Positions 48,536 through 58,001 are shown, counted from the first letter of the stretch. The stretch is DNA of 64,000 nucleotides from Gallaecimonas kandeliae (GCF_030450055.1 NZ_CP118480.1:2011415-2075414); one strand, 5' to 3'. Notes: a model not told the origin generated them from the sequence alone. A program made the numbers and translations.

Positions 48536-49900
48536 ATGCTGAACGAAATGGGGCGCCTGCTGCGCCTCGCCGCCCCCATACTGGTCGCCCAACTCTCCCA
48601 GACCCTGATGGGCTTCGTCGACACCGTCATGGCCGGCCAGGTCAGCGCCACCGACATGGCCAGCGTCGCCGTGGGGGCCAGTCTCTGGTGGCCCATGGCC
48701 CTCTTCGTGCTGGGGATCTGCATGGCCCTGACCCCCATGGTGGCCAATCATCACGGCGCCAAGGACGATGCCGCCATAGCCCCCATAGTGCAGCAAGGTG
48801 CCTGGCTGGCCCTGGGGATCACCGTCCTCATCATGGCCCTGGCGCCACTGAGCCCCTGGGTGCTGGACAAGATGGCCGTGGAGCCGGCCCTGGCCAGGAA
48901 AACCGAGCTCTACATCTACTTCATCTGCGCCGGCCTGCCCGCCTTCGCGCTCTACAACAGCCTGCGCAACTTCGTCGAAGGCATGAGCCACACCATCCCC
49001 ACCATGATCATCGGCTTCGCCGGGCTCCTGGTGAACATCCCGGCCAACTACATCTTCATCCACGGCCTCTTCGGCATGCCTGAACTTGGCGGCGCCGGCT
49101 GCGGCCTGGCCACGGCCCTGGTGATGTGGTTCATGTTCTTCGCGGCCCTGATCTACAGCCTATTTACCCGCCGCTTTGCCCATATCGGCCTCTATAAACG
49201 GCTATATTGGCCACAGTGGCAGCAGATAGTGCACCTGGCCAAGATCGGGATCCCCATCGCCATGTCCATCTTCTTCGAAGTGAGCCTCTTCGCCCTGGTG
49301 GCGCTGCTGATCTCACCGCTCGGCAGCGTAGTGGTGGCCGGTCACCAGATCGCCATCAACTTCAGCTCCCTGGTGTTCATGTTCCCCATGAGCCTGGCCA
49401 TGGCCGTGACCATCCGCGTCGGTCACCGCATGGGTGAAGGCCACCCGGCCCAGGCCCGAACCGTGGCCTACGCCGGCTTTGCCCTGGGCCAACTGGTGGC
49501 CATCAGCACCTGTGTGCTGACGGTGCTCTTTTCCAAACACATCATCACCCTCTACTCGGACGACGGCGCCGTGCTGGCCCTGGCCGGCCAGCTGATCCTG
49601 CTGGCCGCCATCTACCAGCTGCCGGACGCCTGCCAGGTGGTGGCCGGCGGCGCCCTGCGCGGTTACAAGGACAGCCACGCCCTCTTCCTCATCACCATGC
49701 TGGCCTACTGGGGCATAGGGCTGCCGCTCGGCTACACCTTGGGGCTGACCGACCTTATCCGCCCCGCCATGGGCCCCCACGGCTTCTGGATAGGCTTTAT
49801 CGCCGGCCTGTCCAGCGCCGCCGTGATGATGGTGTGGCGCCTGCGGGTACTGCACAGGCGCAGCGCCCAGGCCCAGATCCCCCTGGAAGTCATCGCATGA
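48536..49900 (+). CDS. norM: MATE family multidrug efflux transporter NorM
   Basis: A 454-residue multidrug and toxin extrusion antiporter with twelve helices. AAPILVAQLSQTLMGFVDTV with MAGQVS in TM1-2 and the Asp-containing GFVDTVMAG are MATE hallmarks; AGHQIAINFSSLVFMFPMSL marks the second half. It exports cationic drugs and dyes against Na+ or H+. I take the ATG at 48536 with CAGGA upstream; an in-frame ATG at 48527 is nearly equal. Its stop overlaps the start of the DUF3080 gene. Confidence 0.94.
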   Translation: MLNEMGRLLRLAAPILVAQLSQTLMGFVDTVMAGQVSATDMASVAVGASLWWPMALFVLGICMALTPMVANHHGAKDDAAIAPIVQQGAWLALGITVLIMALAPLSPWVLDKMAVEPALARKTELYIYFICAGLPAFALYNSLRNFVEGMSHTIPTMIIGFAGLLVNIPANYIFIHGLFGMPELGGAGCGLATALVMWFMFFAALIYSLFTRRFAHIGLYKRLYWPQWQQIVHLAKIGIPIAMSIFFEVSLFALVALLISPLGSVVVAGHQIAINFSSLVFMFPMSLAMAVTIRVGHRMGEGHPAQARTVAYAGFALGQLVAISTCVLTVLFSKHIITLYSDDGAVLALAGQLILLAAIYQLPDACQVVAGGALRGYKDSHALFLITMLAYWGIGLPLGYTLGLTDLIRPAMGPHGFWIGFIAGLSSAAVMMVWRLRVLHRRSAQAQIPLEVIA

Positions 49901-50874
49901 AAGCCTGGCCGCTGCTGGCGCTGTTACTGGCCGGCTGCGGCCAAAACGCCAGCCCCCTGGCGGACTATCCGGCCAGGCTGCGCTACCTGCTGGCCATGCC
50001 GGAACAAAACCTGGAGACGCCGCTGCTGCAAAAGGGTGGCGGCCGCGCCTGGGCACAAGCGGTGCCCACCACCACCATCAGCCTGCGCCAGACCTTTGCC
50101 CTGCGCCACTGCGGCCTGCTGGGCCTTATCGGCGAGCGCAACGGCCCCCTCGGCAAGACGGCGCCCCCCTCCCAGCGCTTCCTCTACGACCTCAAACTGC
50201 TGGACGGCCTTGCACGCTGCCAACCGGCCGACCCCGAGCTCAAGGCCCTGGTGGCGCAGCTGCTCGAGGAAAAGCGCCAGGCCCTGCCAGCCGTGGCCTG
50301 GCAGCTGGTGAGCGACGACGAGGCCTTTCGCGCCAACTGGCGTTTCGACCGCGCCCCCATGGGGGATTTTGCCGGCCTGGGTGAAGCCACCGCCCTGCTG
50401 CACGACCTTCGTGAGCTGCTCAAAACGCCCGATCCCAAACGGATGGCGAGGCTCGAAGAGGAACTGGGGCACTTCGGCGAGGGCCGGCTACTGGGCCGGC
50501 TCAACCAGGCGCTGAGTGACGCCCGCCTCGAGCTGGACGCCGTCACCGAGGCACTGGAACAAGGCGGCCCGGCGGTGGTGTGCCTGAACGGCCATCCCGG
50601 CCGCCAGGCCAAGGAGGTAAGGGATTTCTTCTTCAGCTACTACGGCAAGCAGGTCCAACCCTACCTCGGCGACCTGGTCCAGACCGACAGGGGCCTCAAG
50701 GGCGAGCTCTGGCCGCTGATCCAGGCCCTGCCCCACCCGGACAACCCGCAGATCCGCTTCCTGGCCGGCACAGGCGAAGGCACCCTGTCCGGCGACTTCC
50801 TCGCCGCCCTTGGCCGCCACACCAAGGCCTGGCAGGCCTTCCTCGGCCGCTGCGGCCTGAGACCGGGGCAATAA
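49897..50874 (+). CDS. DUF3080 family lipoprotein
   Basis: A 325-residue lipoprotein (LALLLAGC, Cys14) typical of Alteromonadales-like bacteria. The body is helical, with the conserved-looking SLRQTFALRHCGLLGLIGER and LIQALPHPDNPQIRFLAG segments of DUF3080. No catalytic motif is evident. Its ATG overlaps the norM stop (ATGA), so the two are co-translated, but a functional connection is not known. Confidence 0.83.
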   Translation: MKAWPLLALLLAGCGQNASPLADYPARLRYLLAMPEQNLETPLLQKGGGRAWAQAVPTTTISLRQTFALRHCGLLGLIGERNGPLGKTAPPSQRFLYDLKLLDGLARCQPADPELKALVAQLLEEKRQALPAVAWQLVSDDEAFRANWRFDRAPMGDFAGLGEATALLHDLRELLKTPDPKRMARLEEELGHFGEGRLLGRLNQALSDARLELDAVTEALEQGGPAVVCLNGHPGRQAKEVRDFFFSYYGKQVQPYLGDLVQTDRGLKGELWPLIQALPHPDNPQIRFLAGTGEGTLSGDFLAALGRHTKAWQAFLGRCGLRPGQ

Positions 50875-51010
50875 GGGCGCCCCTTCCCCCGGTGGAAAGC
50901 GGGAGCTTTGCATAAAAGCTCGCCAAACAAACCTTTGGGGGCTGTTTTGCACTTGCCGAGGACCAAGGGCATCGCTATTATTGGCGTCCGCTGGCCAAGG
51001 CCAGTCCAGT

Positions 51011-51087
51011 ACACCCGTAGCTCAGTTGGTTAGAGCACTACCTTGACATGGTAGGGGTCGGTGGTTCGAGTCCACTCGGGTGTACCA
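51011..51087 (+). tRNA. tRNA-Val (GAC), copy 1
   Basis: 77-nt cloverleaf with acceptor ACACCCG / CGGGTGT, D-arm GCTCAGTTGGTTAGAGC, anticodon arm CTACCTTGACATGGTAG (anticodon GAC at 51045-51047), T-arm with GGTTCGAGTCC and an encoded CCA end. Confidence 0.97.
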
Positions 51088-51103
51088 AAATACAGATTGC
51101 TGT

Positions 51104-51180
51104 ACACCCGTAGCTCAGTTGGTTAGAGCACTACCTTGACATGGTAGGGGTCGGTGGTTCGAGTCCACTCGGGTGTACCA
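51104..51180 (+). tRNA. tRNA-Val (GAC), copy 2
   Basis: Identical in sequence to copy 1, with anticodon GAC and encoded CCA; the 16-base spacer before it is AT-rich. Confidence 0.97.
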
Positions 51181-51196
51181 AAATTCAGATTGCTAT

Positions 51197-51273
51197 ACAC
51201 CCGTAGCTCAGTTGGTTAGAGCACTACCTTGACATGGTAGGGGTCGGTGGTTCGAGTCCACTCGGGTGTACCA
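51197..51273 (+). tRNA. tRNA-Val (GAC), copy 3
   Basis: Identical to copies 1 and 2. The spacer before it differs from the previous one in two bases, pointing to duplication of a 93-base unit. Confidence 0.97.
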
Positions 51274-51279
51274 AATCGC

Positions 51280-51308
51280 AAAAAGCCCGCTCATTGAGCG
51301 GGCTTTTT
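51280..51308 (+). terminator. intrinsic terminator of the tRNA operon
   Basis: Stem AAAAAGCCCGCTC / GAGCGGGCTTTTT around ATT, seven bases after the last CCA. Confidence 0.93.
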
Positions 51309-51376
51309 GTTTATTCCCCCCCTGCCGCCGCCACCGGCTACTATCTTGAAATACCAGCACTTATTTCAGGATAACC

Positions 51377-51985
51377 ATGTCGTCCTTCAACCTGTTGGTA
51401 TTCACCCTGGCCTTCACCAGTGGCTTTTGCGTCATGGCGGTGGAGCTGCTGGGGGGCCGCATACTGGCGCCTTACTTCGGCTCCAGCATCTATGTCTGGG
51501 GCAGCATCATCACGGTATTCATGGTGGCACTGGCCCTTGGCTACCTTATCGGCGGCAGGCTCTCCCTGGCTGGCCCCAGCCTGCGCCGCTTCGCCCTCTT
51601 CTACCTGGCCTCGGCCCTGGCCTTGCTGCCTTTGGTGCTGCTGGGTGACGGCTTGATGAAGCAGGTGTTTCTGCACATCACCGATCCCCGCTACGGCTCC
51701 CTGGTGGCGGCCCTGGGGCTCTTTTTGCTGCCCACCCTGGTGCTGGGGATGATCTCCCCCTACTCGGTGCGCCTGCTGGTGCGCCACCAGCAGCACAGCG
51801 GCCAGGTGGCGGGCGTCCTCTATTTCGTCTCCACCCTGGGCAGCGCCCTCGGTACCCTGGCCACCTCCTTCTACCTGGTGCTCTGGTTCGAGGTGGACAA
51901 GATCCTCTGGACCCTGGTGGCCCTGCTGGTGGCGGGAGGCCTGCTGGCCTTGGCCGCCAAGCCCCTGGAGGCGACTGATGCGTAG
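51377..51985 (+). CDS. membrane domain of a spermidine-synthase-like protein
   Basis: A 202-residue protein with six hydrophobic helices. FTSGFCVMAVELLGGRILAP and FGSSIYVWGSIITVFMVALA match the N-terminal membrane part of fused spermidine synthase-like membrane proteins. In most relatives this domain and the catalytic domain form one protein of about 500 residues; here they are two genes overlapping by eight bases. The function of the membrane part is not known; it may transport or position the substrate. Confidence 0.8.
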   Translation: MSSFNLLVFTLAFTSGFCVMAVELLGGRILAPYFGSSIYVWGSIITVFMVALALGYLIGGRLSLAGPSLRRFALFYLASALALLPLVLLGDGLMKQVFLHITDPRYGSLVAALGLFLLPTLVLGMISPYSVRLLVRHQQHSGQVAGVLYFVSTLGSALGTLATSFYLVLWFEVDKILWTLVALLVAGGLLALAAKPLEATDA

Positions 51986-52859
51986 CCTGCTCCTGCTGCT
52001 GGCCCTGGCTAGCCCCCTGCTTGGCGCCACCGTCGTCCACCAGGAGCGCTCCCTGTACAGGGACATCTCCGTCATCGACGCCAAGGGCAGGCGCTGCCTG
52101 GTGTTCGCCGCCGTAAGGGGCGATCTCAACCAAAGCTGCCAATACCTCGATGGCAGCCAACAACTGGTGTTCCCCTACACCCGCATGAGCTTTGCCGCCC
52201 TGCTGCTGCAACCGGCCCCCAAGCGGATACTGGTGGTGGGCCTGGGTGGCGGCACCCTGCCCATGACGTTGTCCCGGCTCTTACCCAAGGCCGAGATCAC
52301 AGTGGTGGAGCTGGACGAAGCGGTGGAGAAGGTGGCCAAGGCCTACTTCGGTTTCAAGGAGACGCCCCAGATGAAGGTCACCCTCAGTGACGCCAGGGTC
52401 TATGTGAAAAGGGCCGGTCTCAAAGGGGAGCATTTCGATCTCATCCTCCTCGATGCCTTCAACGGCGACTACATCCCCGAGCATTTGATGACCCGGGAGT
52501 TCCTTGAAGAGGTCAAAGCCCTGATGAGTCCGGGCGCCGTGCTGGTGGCCAATACCTTTTCCACCAGCAAGCTCTACGATCACGAGTCCGCCACTTACGC
52601 TGCAGTGTTCGGGCCCTTCTTCAACTTCCGCCAACCCAAAGTCACCCTGAGCCGGGTGATAGTGGCAAGCCTGGCCCCCTTGCCAAGCCGGGCCCAGATG
52701 CAGCAAAGGGCCAAGGCATTGGTCGCGCTGCTGGCGCCCTACGGCATCCCCATAGCGAGCTACCCTGCCTTACTGTCCAGCACGCCGGACTGGGACCAGG
52801 GCGCCAGGGTGCTGACCGACCAGTATTCGCCCGCCAACCTCCTTAACCAGCAACCCTGA
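51978..52859 (+). CDS. spermidine-synthase-like methyltransferase-fold protein with signal peptide
   Basis: A 293-residue protein. An N-terminal hydrophobic stretch (residues 3-15, ending near LGA) looks like a signal peptide or membrane anchor, followed by a spermidine synthase-type domain: ILVVGLGGGTLPMTLSRLLP (nucleotide-fold glycine motif), ITVVELDEAVEKVA and LILLDAFNGDYIPEHLM. Many such domains are not true spermidine synthases and their reaction is unknown. It is translationally coupled to the membrane-domain gene. Confidence 0.82.
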   Translation: MRSLLLLLALASPLLGATVVHQERSLYRDISVIDAKGRRCLVFAAVRGDLNQSCQYLDGSQQLVFPYTRMSFAALLLQPAPKRILVVGLGGGTLPMTLSRLLPKAEITVVELDEAVEKVAKAYFGFKETPQMKVTLSDARVYVKRAGLKGEHFDLILLDAFNGDYIPEHLMTREFLEEVKALMSPGAVLVANTFSTSKLYDHESATYAAVFGPFFNFRQPKVTLSRVIVASLAPLPSRAQMQQRAKALVALLAPYGIPIASYPALLSSTPDWDQGARVLTDQYSPANLLNQQP

Positions 52860-53340
52860 CGAGGCTCCCGGCCAGGGGCCGGTGTCGGCCCTGTCGTGAT
52901 AGAGGGCAAAGAGCAGTACGAAGTGTTCCTCGCTGGCGGCAGGGCCTTGGGGCAGCGTCATCCAGGTCACTCCCTGAAAGCTGGTAAAAAAGCGCCCAGC
53001 TAAGCCGGGCCAGGGATGATGTGGTAGCCCACATCATCAGTTTGGAGCTTAGCCACGGGCCCTTGCCGCCACCTTGACCCAGGTCAGCAAAACCCAGGAA
53101 AAATCGCCCTTTCACTCACGATAAAACGAAGCATCCGGGCCTTGACTTCCCTGGTGCAAGGCCGCGGATTTACAGGCCTTGGCAAAGCTACACATCCCCT
53201 TACAAATAGCGGGCCAAACGGCCTGTCAGGCCCGCCCAGCGGCCATTGTCCAGGGGGTTGCCGCCTTGTTAAGGTGGCGGTTATTCCAAAGGGCTGGATG
53301 GAAGAAACAGCCCGGCAACACAACCTTGAGGGAAAACCCC
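52860..53340. other. 481-base intergenic region with a strong hairpin
   Basis: No convincing gene. A perfect 10-bp inverted repeat GATGATGTGG / CCACATCATC with a four-base loop lies at 53015-53038. A minus-strand frame at 52770-52970 overlaps the spermidine-synthase-like gene and has no ribosome binding site. The last 150 bases resemble the region upstream of the second peptidase gene and form the leader of the first one. Confidence 0.6.
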
Positions 53341-55494
53341 ATGCGCAAGACATTGTTAGCCGCCGCCATAGGCGCCACCCTGGCCCTGAGTGCCTGTTCC
53401 GACGACAAGGCCACCGAAGCCAAGGCGCAGACCAGCGCCCAGGCCGCCAAGCCCCAGGCACCGGCCACCGCAGCGGCCAACCCCCTGTTCCACAAGAGCA
53501 GCCTGCAGTATGAGGCCCCCGAATTCGACAAGATAAGCCTCGACGACTATGTGCCGGCCTTCGAGAAGGGCATGAAGGACCAGGCGGCGGAAGTGGACGC
53601 CATCGCCAACAGCGCCGATGCCCCCAGCTTCGACAACACCATAGTGGCCATGGAAAAGACCGGCGCCCTGCTGGACCGCACCGCCAGCACCTTCTTCGCC
53701 CTCACCGGCACCATCTCCAACGACAAGATCCGCGCCATCCAGTCCGAGATGGCCCCCAAGCTGTCCGCCCACCAGGACAACATCAACCTCAACCCCAAGC
53801 TGTTCGCCCGCATCGAGGCCGTCTACAACAGCCGCGACAGCCTCAATGCCGAAGACAAGCGCCTGGTGGAGATCTACTACAAGCAGTTCGTCCGTGCCGG
53901 CGCCAAGCTGGACGACGCCCAGAAGGCCAAGGTGCGTGAGCTGAACGGCGAGATGGCCAAGCTCACCAACGACTTCGCCCAGAACGTACTGAAAGCCACC
54001 AAGGACGCCGCCGTGGTGGTGGACGACAAGGCCGAGCTGAAAGGCCTCTCCGACGCCGACATCGCTTCCCTGGCTGCCGTCGGCAAGGCCGCAGGCATGG
54101 ACGGCAAGTACGTCATCAACCTGATGAACACCACCCGCCAGCCGATCCTCTCCAGCCTCGACAACCGCGCCCTGCGTGAGCAGGTGTGGAAGGCTTCCGC
54201 TGGCCGCGCCAGCGAGCTCAACGACCCCGTCATCAAGCGCCTCACCGAGCTGCGCGCCGAAAAGGCCCAGCTGATGGGCTTCAACAGCTGGGCCGACTAC
54301 GTGCTGGACAACCAGATGGCCAAGAAGCCGGCCGCCGTCTTCAAGATGCTGGACGACCTGGCACCCAAGGTGGTTGCCAAGGCCAAGATGGAGGCGGCCG
54401 ACATCCAAGCCGAGATCAAGGCCGAAGGCGGCGACTTCCAGCTTGAGCCCTGGGACTGGGCCTACTACGCCGAGAAGGTGCGCAAGGCCAAGTACGACCT
54501 GGACGAAAGCCAGATCCGCCCCTACTTCGAGCTGGACAAGGTGCTCAAGGACGGGGTCTTCTTCACCATGCACAACCTCTACGGCATCACCCTCAAGGAG
54601 CGTCACGACCTGCCCGTCTACCACCCAGACGTGCGCACCTTCGAGGTGTTCGACGACAAGGGCAACAGCATAGGCCTCTTCTACGCCGACTACTTCGCCC
54701 GTGACGGCAAGCGCGGCGGTGCCTGGATGAACGCCATGGTCAGCCAGAACGACCTGCTGGGCAAAAAGCCGGTGGTGGTGAACGTGCTGAACATTCCCAA
54801 GCCCGCCCCTGGCCAGCCGGCGCTGCTGACCTTCGACGAAGCCACCACCATGTTCCACGAGTTCGGCCACGCCCTGCACGGCCTCTTCTCCAAGGTGAAA
54901 TACCCCAGCGTCGCCGGCACGGCCGTGCCCCGCGACTTCGTGGAATTCCCCTCGCAGTTCGAGGAAGACTGGGCCATCAACCCCAAGGTCATCGCTAACT
55001 ACGCCAAGCACTACCAGACCGGCGAGCCTATCCCGGCCGAGCTGCTGAAGAAGGTGATGGATTCGCGCAAGTTCAACCAGGGTTTTGACAGCCTTGAGTA
55101 CATCGAAGCGGCCCTGCTGGACATGGAATGGCACAGCTTCCCGGCCGGTACCGACGTGGGCAGCGTCGCCGACTTCGAGGCCAAGGCCCTGGAGAAGCAC
55201 GGCGTCAAGCTCGACGTGGTGCCGCCCCGCTACAAGTCCCCCTACTTCAGCCACACCTTTGCCGGTGGCTACAGCGCGGGCTACTACGCCTACCTCTGGA
55301 CAGAAGTCTTCGCGGCCGATGCCTTCGCCTACATGAAGGAGCACGGCGGCCTGACCCGTGAGAACGGCGACAAGTTCCGCAAAGCCATCCTCTCCAAGGG
55401 CAACAGCATCGACACCATGCAACAGTACATCAACTTCAAGGGCGCCGAGCCCACGGTGGATGCCCTGCTCAAGCGCCGCGGCCTGGTGGACTGA
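53341..55494 (+). CDS. dcp: M3 family metallopeptidase lipoprotein (peptidyl-dipeptidase Dcp-like), copy 1
   Basis: A 717-residue zinc peptidase of the Dcp/oligopeptidase A family. HEFGHALHGLF at about residue 506 carries the two zinc histidines and the catalytic glutamate, with the third ligand expected in the helix after it (SQFEEDW). A lipoprotein signal (LALSAC) places it at the outer or inner membrane facing the periplasm, unlike cytoplasmic OpdA. A Lys/Ala/Gln-rich linker follows the lipid anchor. It would remove dipeptides from the C-terminus of peptides. The start is the ATG at 53341, with GAGGGAAA upstream. Confidence 0.93.
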   Translation: MRKTLLAAAIGATLALSACSDDKATEAKAQTSAQAAKPQAPATAAANPLFHKSSLQYEAPEFDKISLDDYVPAFEKGMKDQAAEVDAIANSADAPSFDNTIVAMEKTGALLDRTASTFFALTGTISNDKIRAIQSEMAPKLSAHQDNINLNPKLFARIEAVYNSRDSLNAEDKRLVEIYYKQFVRAGAKLDDAQKAKVRELNGEMAKLTNDFAQNVLKATKDAAVVVDDKAELKGLSDADIASLAAVGKAAGMDGKYVINLMNTTRQPILSSLDNRALREQVWKASAGRASELNDPVIKRLTELRAEKAQLMGFNSWADYVLDNQMAKKPAAVFKMLDDLAPKVVAKAKMEAADIQAEIKAEGGDFQLEPWDWAYYAEKVRKAKYDLDESQIRPYFELDKVLKDGVFFTMHNLYGITLKERHDLPVYHPDVRTFEVFDDKGNSIGLFYADYFARDGKRGGAWMNAMVSQNDLLGKKPVVVNVLNIPKPAPGQPALLTFDEATTMFHEFGHALHGLFSKVKYPSVAGTAVPRDFVEFPSQFEEDWAINPKVIANYAKHYQTGEPIPAELLKKVMDSRKFNQGFDSLEYIEAALLDMEWHSFPAGTDVGSVADFEAKALEKHGVKLDVVPPRYKSPYFSHTFAGGYSAGYYAYLWTEVFAADAFAYMKEHGGLTRENGDKFRKAILSKGNSIDTMQQYINFKGAEPTVDALLKRRGLVD

Positions 55495-55514
55495 GTTTTC
55501 CCAACCCAACTTTG

Positions 55515-55538
55515 GGGCGCCGCAAGGCGCCCTTTTTT
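55515..55538 (+). terminator. intrinsic terminator after peptidase copy 1
   Basis: Stem GGGCGCC / GGCGCCC around GCAA, then TTTTTT. Confidence 0.93.
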
Positions 55539-55746
55539 GTGTTGGTCAGGCTATGGCGATGTTAAATTTCGGAAAAACAGCACCTTTCGTTACAAATTAG
55601 CGGGATGAACCGCCGCTCATTACCGGCCAGAACCCATTGTCTGGCCTTCGTTTCTCTTGCTATGGTGGTACGGTTAACCACAGTTCTGCCGCACCTTTCG
55701 TCAAGAAAAACAAGGAAGGACGCAGCAACACCCAAGGGAGACCCCA

Positions 55747-57909
55747 ATGCACAAGACCCTCATCGCCACCGCCATCACAGCGGCCCTGGCCCTCAGCGCC
55801 TGTTCTGACAATAAGAAAGACGAGAAAACCCAGACCCAGGCTCCGGCCCCCGCCGCCGAGCAAAGCACTGTGAAAGCCGCTCCTGCCGCTGCCACCAACG
55901 TGCTGATGGAGAAGAGCCCCCTGCAGGACCAGGCTCCCCAGTTCGACAAGATCAAGACCAGCGATTACGAGCCGGCCTTCACCAAGGGTATCGAAGAGCA
56001 CAAGGCTGAGATCGACGCCATCGCCAACAACGCCGACGCCCCCACCTTCGACAACACCATCGTCGCCATGGAAAAGACCGGTGAGCTGCTGACCCGTGTT
56101 GCCAAGACCTTCTTCAACCTGGCCGGCCTCATCTCCGACGAGCAGTTCCAGCGCATCGAAGCCGACATGGCGCCCAAGCTCTCCGAGCACGAAGACAACA
56201 TCTACCTCAACCCCAAGCTGTTCGCCCGGGTTGAAGCCGTCTACAACACCAAGGACAGCCTGAGCGCTGAAGACCAACGCCTGGTGGACTTCTACTACAA
56301 GCAGTTCGTGCGCGCCGGTGCCAAGCTCTCCGACGCCGACAAGGCCAAGATGCGCGACCTCAACAGCCAGCTGGCCAAGCTGTCCACCGAGTTCAGCCAG
56401 AACATCCTGAAATCCTTCAAGGATGACGTGATCCTGGTCACCGACAAGGCCCAACTGGCCGGCCTGGCCGACGACGAAATCGCCTCCCTGGCCGCCGCCG
56501 CCAAGGCCGCCGGCAAAGAGGGCTACCTGATCAGCCTCGTCAACACCACCCGCCAGCCGATCCTCGGCAGCCTGGAAAACCGTGAGCTGCGCCAGAAGAT
56601 CTGGGAAACCTCCGCCCACCGTGCCATGGGCAGTAACGGCCCCGTGATCCTCAAGGAAGCCGAACTGCGCGCCGAGAAGGCCAAGCTGCTGGGCTACCCC
56701 ACCTGGGCCGCCTACGTGCTGGAAGACCAGATGGCCAAGACCCCGGACGCCGTCTACGGCATCCTCGACGACCTGGCCCCCAAAGCCGTAGCCAAGGCCA
56801 AGGCCGAAGCGGCCGACATCCAGGCCGAGATCAAGAAAGACGGCGGCGACTTCGAACTGCAGCCCTGGGACTGGGCCTACTACGCCGAGAAGGTGCGCAA
56901 GGCCAAGTACGATCTGGACGAAAGCCAGGTCAAGCCCTACTTCGAGTTCAACACAGTGCTGCACGACGGCCTCTTCTACGCCATGAACAAGCTGTACGGC
57001 ATCACCTTCAAAGAGCGCAAGGACCTGCCGGTTTGGCATGACAACGTCCTGGCCTTCGAAGTCTTCGACCAAGGCGGCAAGTCCATCGGCCTCTACTACC
57101 TCGACCCCTATGCCCGTACCGGCAAGAACGGCGGCGCCTGGATGGACGAGTTCGTGACCCAGAGCGGCCTGCTGGGCACCCGTCCGGTGGTCTACAACGC
57201 CCTGAACATTCCCAAGCCCGCCGAAGGCCAACCCACCCTGATGACCTTCGACGAAGTGACCACCATGTTCCACGAGTTCGGTCACGCTGCCCACGGCCTC
57301 TTCTCCGACGTCAAATACCCGAGTCTGGCCGGTACCGCTACCGCCCGCGACTTCGTGGAGTTCCCGTCGCAGTTCAACGAGGACTGGGACATCAATCCCG
57401 AGGTGATCGGCCACTACGCCAAGAACTACAAGACTGGCGAGCCCATCCCCAAAGAACTGCTGGACAAGGTGCTGGCGGCCCACAAGTTCAACCAGGGCTT
57501 TGACACCACCGAGTACCTGGCCGCGGCCCTGCTGGACATGGAGTGGCACTCCATCCCGGCCGGCACCGAGATCAAGGACATCGAGGCCTTCGAACACCAG
57601 GCCCTGGCCAAGCACGGCATCGACTACGCGCCGGTACCGCCGCGCTACAAGTCCGCCTACTTCAGCCACACCTGGTCTGGCGGCTACAGCGCCGGCTACT
57701 ACGCCTACCTGTGGACCGAAGTCTTCGCCGCTGACGCCTTCGCCTACATGAAGGACCACGGCGGCCTGACCCGCGAGAACGGCGACAAGTTCCGCAAAGA
57801 GATCCTCTCCAAAGGCAACAGCCAGGATCTGATGCAGGACTACATCAACTTCCGCGGCCAAAAACCCACCACAGACGCCCTGCTCAAGCGCCGCGGCCTG
57901 GTGGAATAA
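55747..57909 (+). CDS. dcp: M3 family metallopeptidase lipoprotein (Dcp-like), copy 2
   Basis: A 720-residue paralogue of the preceding gene with the same layout: lipoprotein signal (LALSAC), a Lys/Thr/Gln-rich linker, and HEFGHAAHGLF at about residue 509. Long stretches are identical or nearly so (for example AEKVRKAKYDLDESQ, AGYYAYLWTEVFAADAFAYM). Differences are spread over the protein, so the duplication is not recent. It has its own leader resembling that of copy 1 and its own terminator, so each gene is regulated separately. Confidence 0.93.
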   Translation: MHKTLIATAITAALALSACSDNKKDEKTQTQAPAPAAEQSTVKAAPAAATNVLMEKSPLQDQAPQFDKIKTSDYEPAFTKGIEEHKAEIDAIANNADAPTFDNTIVAMEKTGELLTRVAKTFFNLAGLISDEQFQRIEADMAPKLSEHEDNIYLNPKLFARVEAVYNTKDSLSAEDQRLVDFYYKQFVRAGAKLSDADKAKMRDLNSQLAKLSTEFSQNILKSFKDDVILVTDKAQLAGLADDEIASLAAAAKAAGKEGYLISLVNTTRQPILGSLENRELRQKIWETSAHRAMGSNGPVILKEAELRAEKAKLLGYPTWAAYVLEDQMAKTPDAVYGILDDLAPKAVAKAKAEAADIQAEIKKDGGDFELQPWDWAYYAEKVRKAKYDLDESQVKPYFEFNTVLHDGLFYAMNKLYGITFKERKDLPVWHDNVLAFEVFDQGGKSIGLYYLDPYARTGKNGGAWMDEFVTQSGLLGTRPVVYNALNIPKPAEGQPTLMTFDEVTTMFHEFGHAAHGLFSDVKYPSLAGTATARDFVEFPSQFNEDWDINPEVIGHYAKNYKTGEPIPKELLDKVLAAHKFNQGFDTTEYLAAALLDMEWHSIPAGTEIKDIEAFEHQALAKHGIDYAPVPPRYKSAYFSHTWSGGYSAGYYAYLWTEVFAADAFAYMKDHGGLTRENGDKFRKEILSKGNSQDLMQDYINFRGQKPTTDALLKRRGLVE

Positions 57910-57923
57910 CGACACCGCTCGCC

Positions 57924-57951
57924 AAAAACGGCCCTCCGGGGCCGTTTTTTT
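57924..57951 (+). terminator. intrinsic terminator after peptidase copy 2
   Basis: Stem AAAAACGGCC / GGCCGTTTTT with T run. Confidence 0.9.
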
Positions 57952-58001
57952 ATGGCCGCGCTTTGTGGAACAATGGCGCTTTCCCCAGGCCCGGCCCGCT
58001 C

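Noticed and set aside
52770-52970. 66-codon minus-strand frame at the end of the spermidine-synthase-like gene
   Set aside because: It overlaps the 3' end of a well-supported gene and has no ribosome binding site; a decayed gene remnant in 52860-53000 cannot be excluded.
53356-55509. Very long minus-strand open frame (717 codons) opposite peptidase copy 1, and a similar one opposite copy 2 (55660-57915)
   Set aside because: Both are mirror frames of the M3 peptidase genes in GC-rich DNA, with Gly/Val/Leu/His-rich translations, no motifs and no ribosome binding site.
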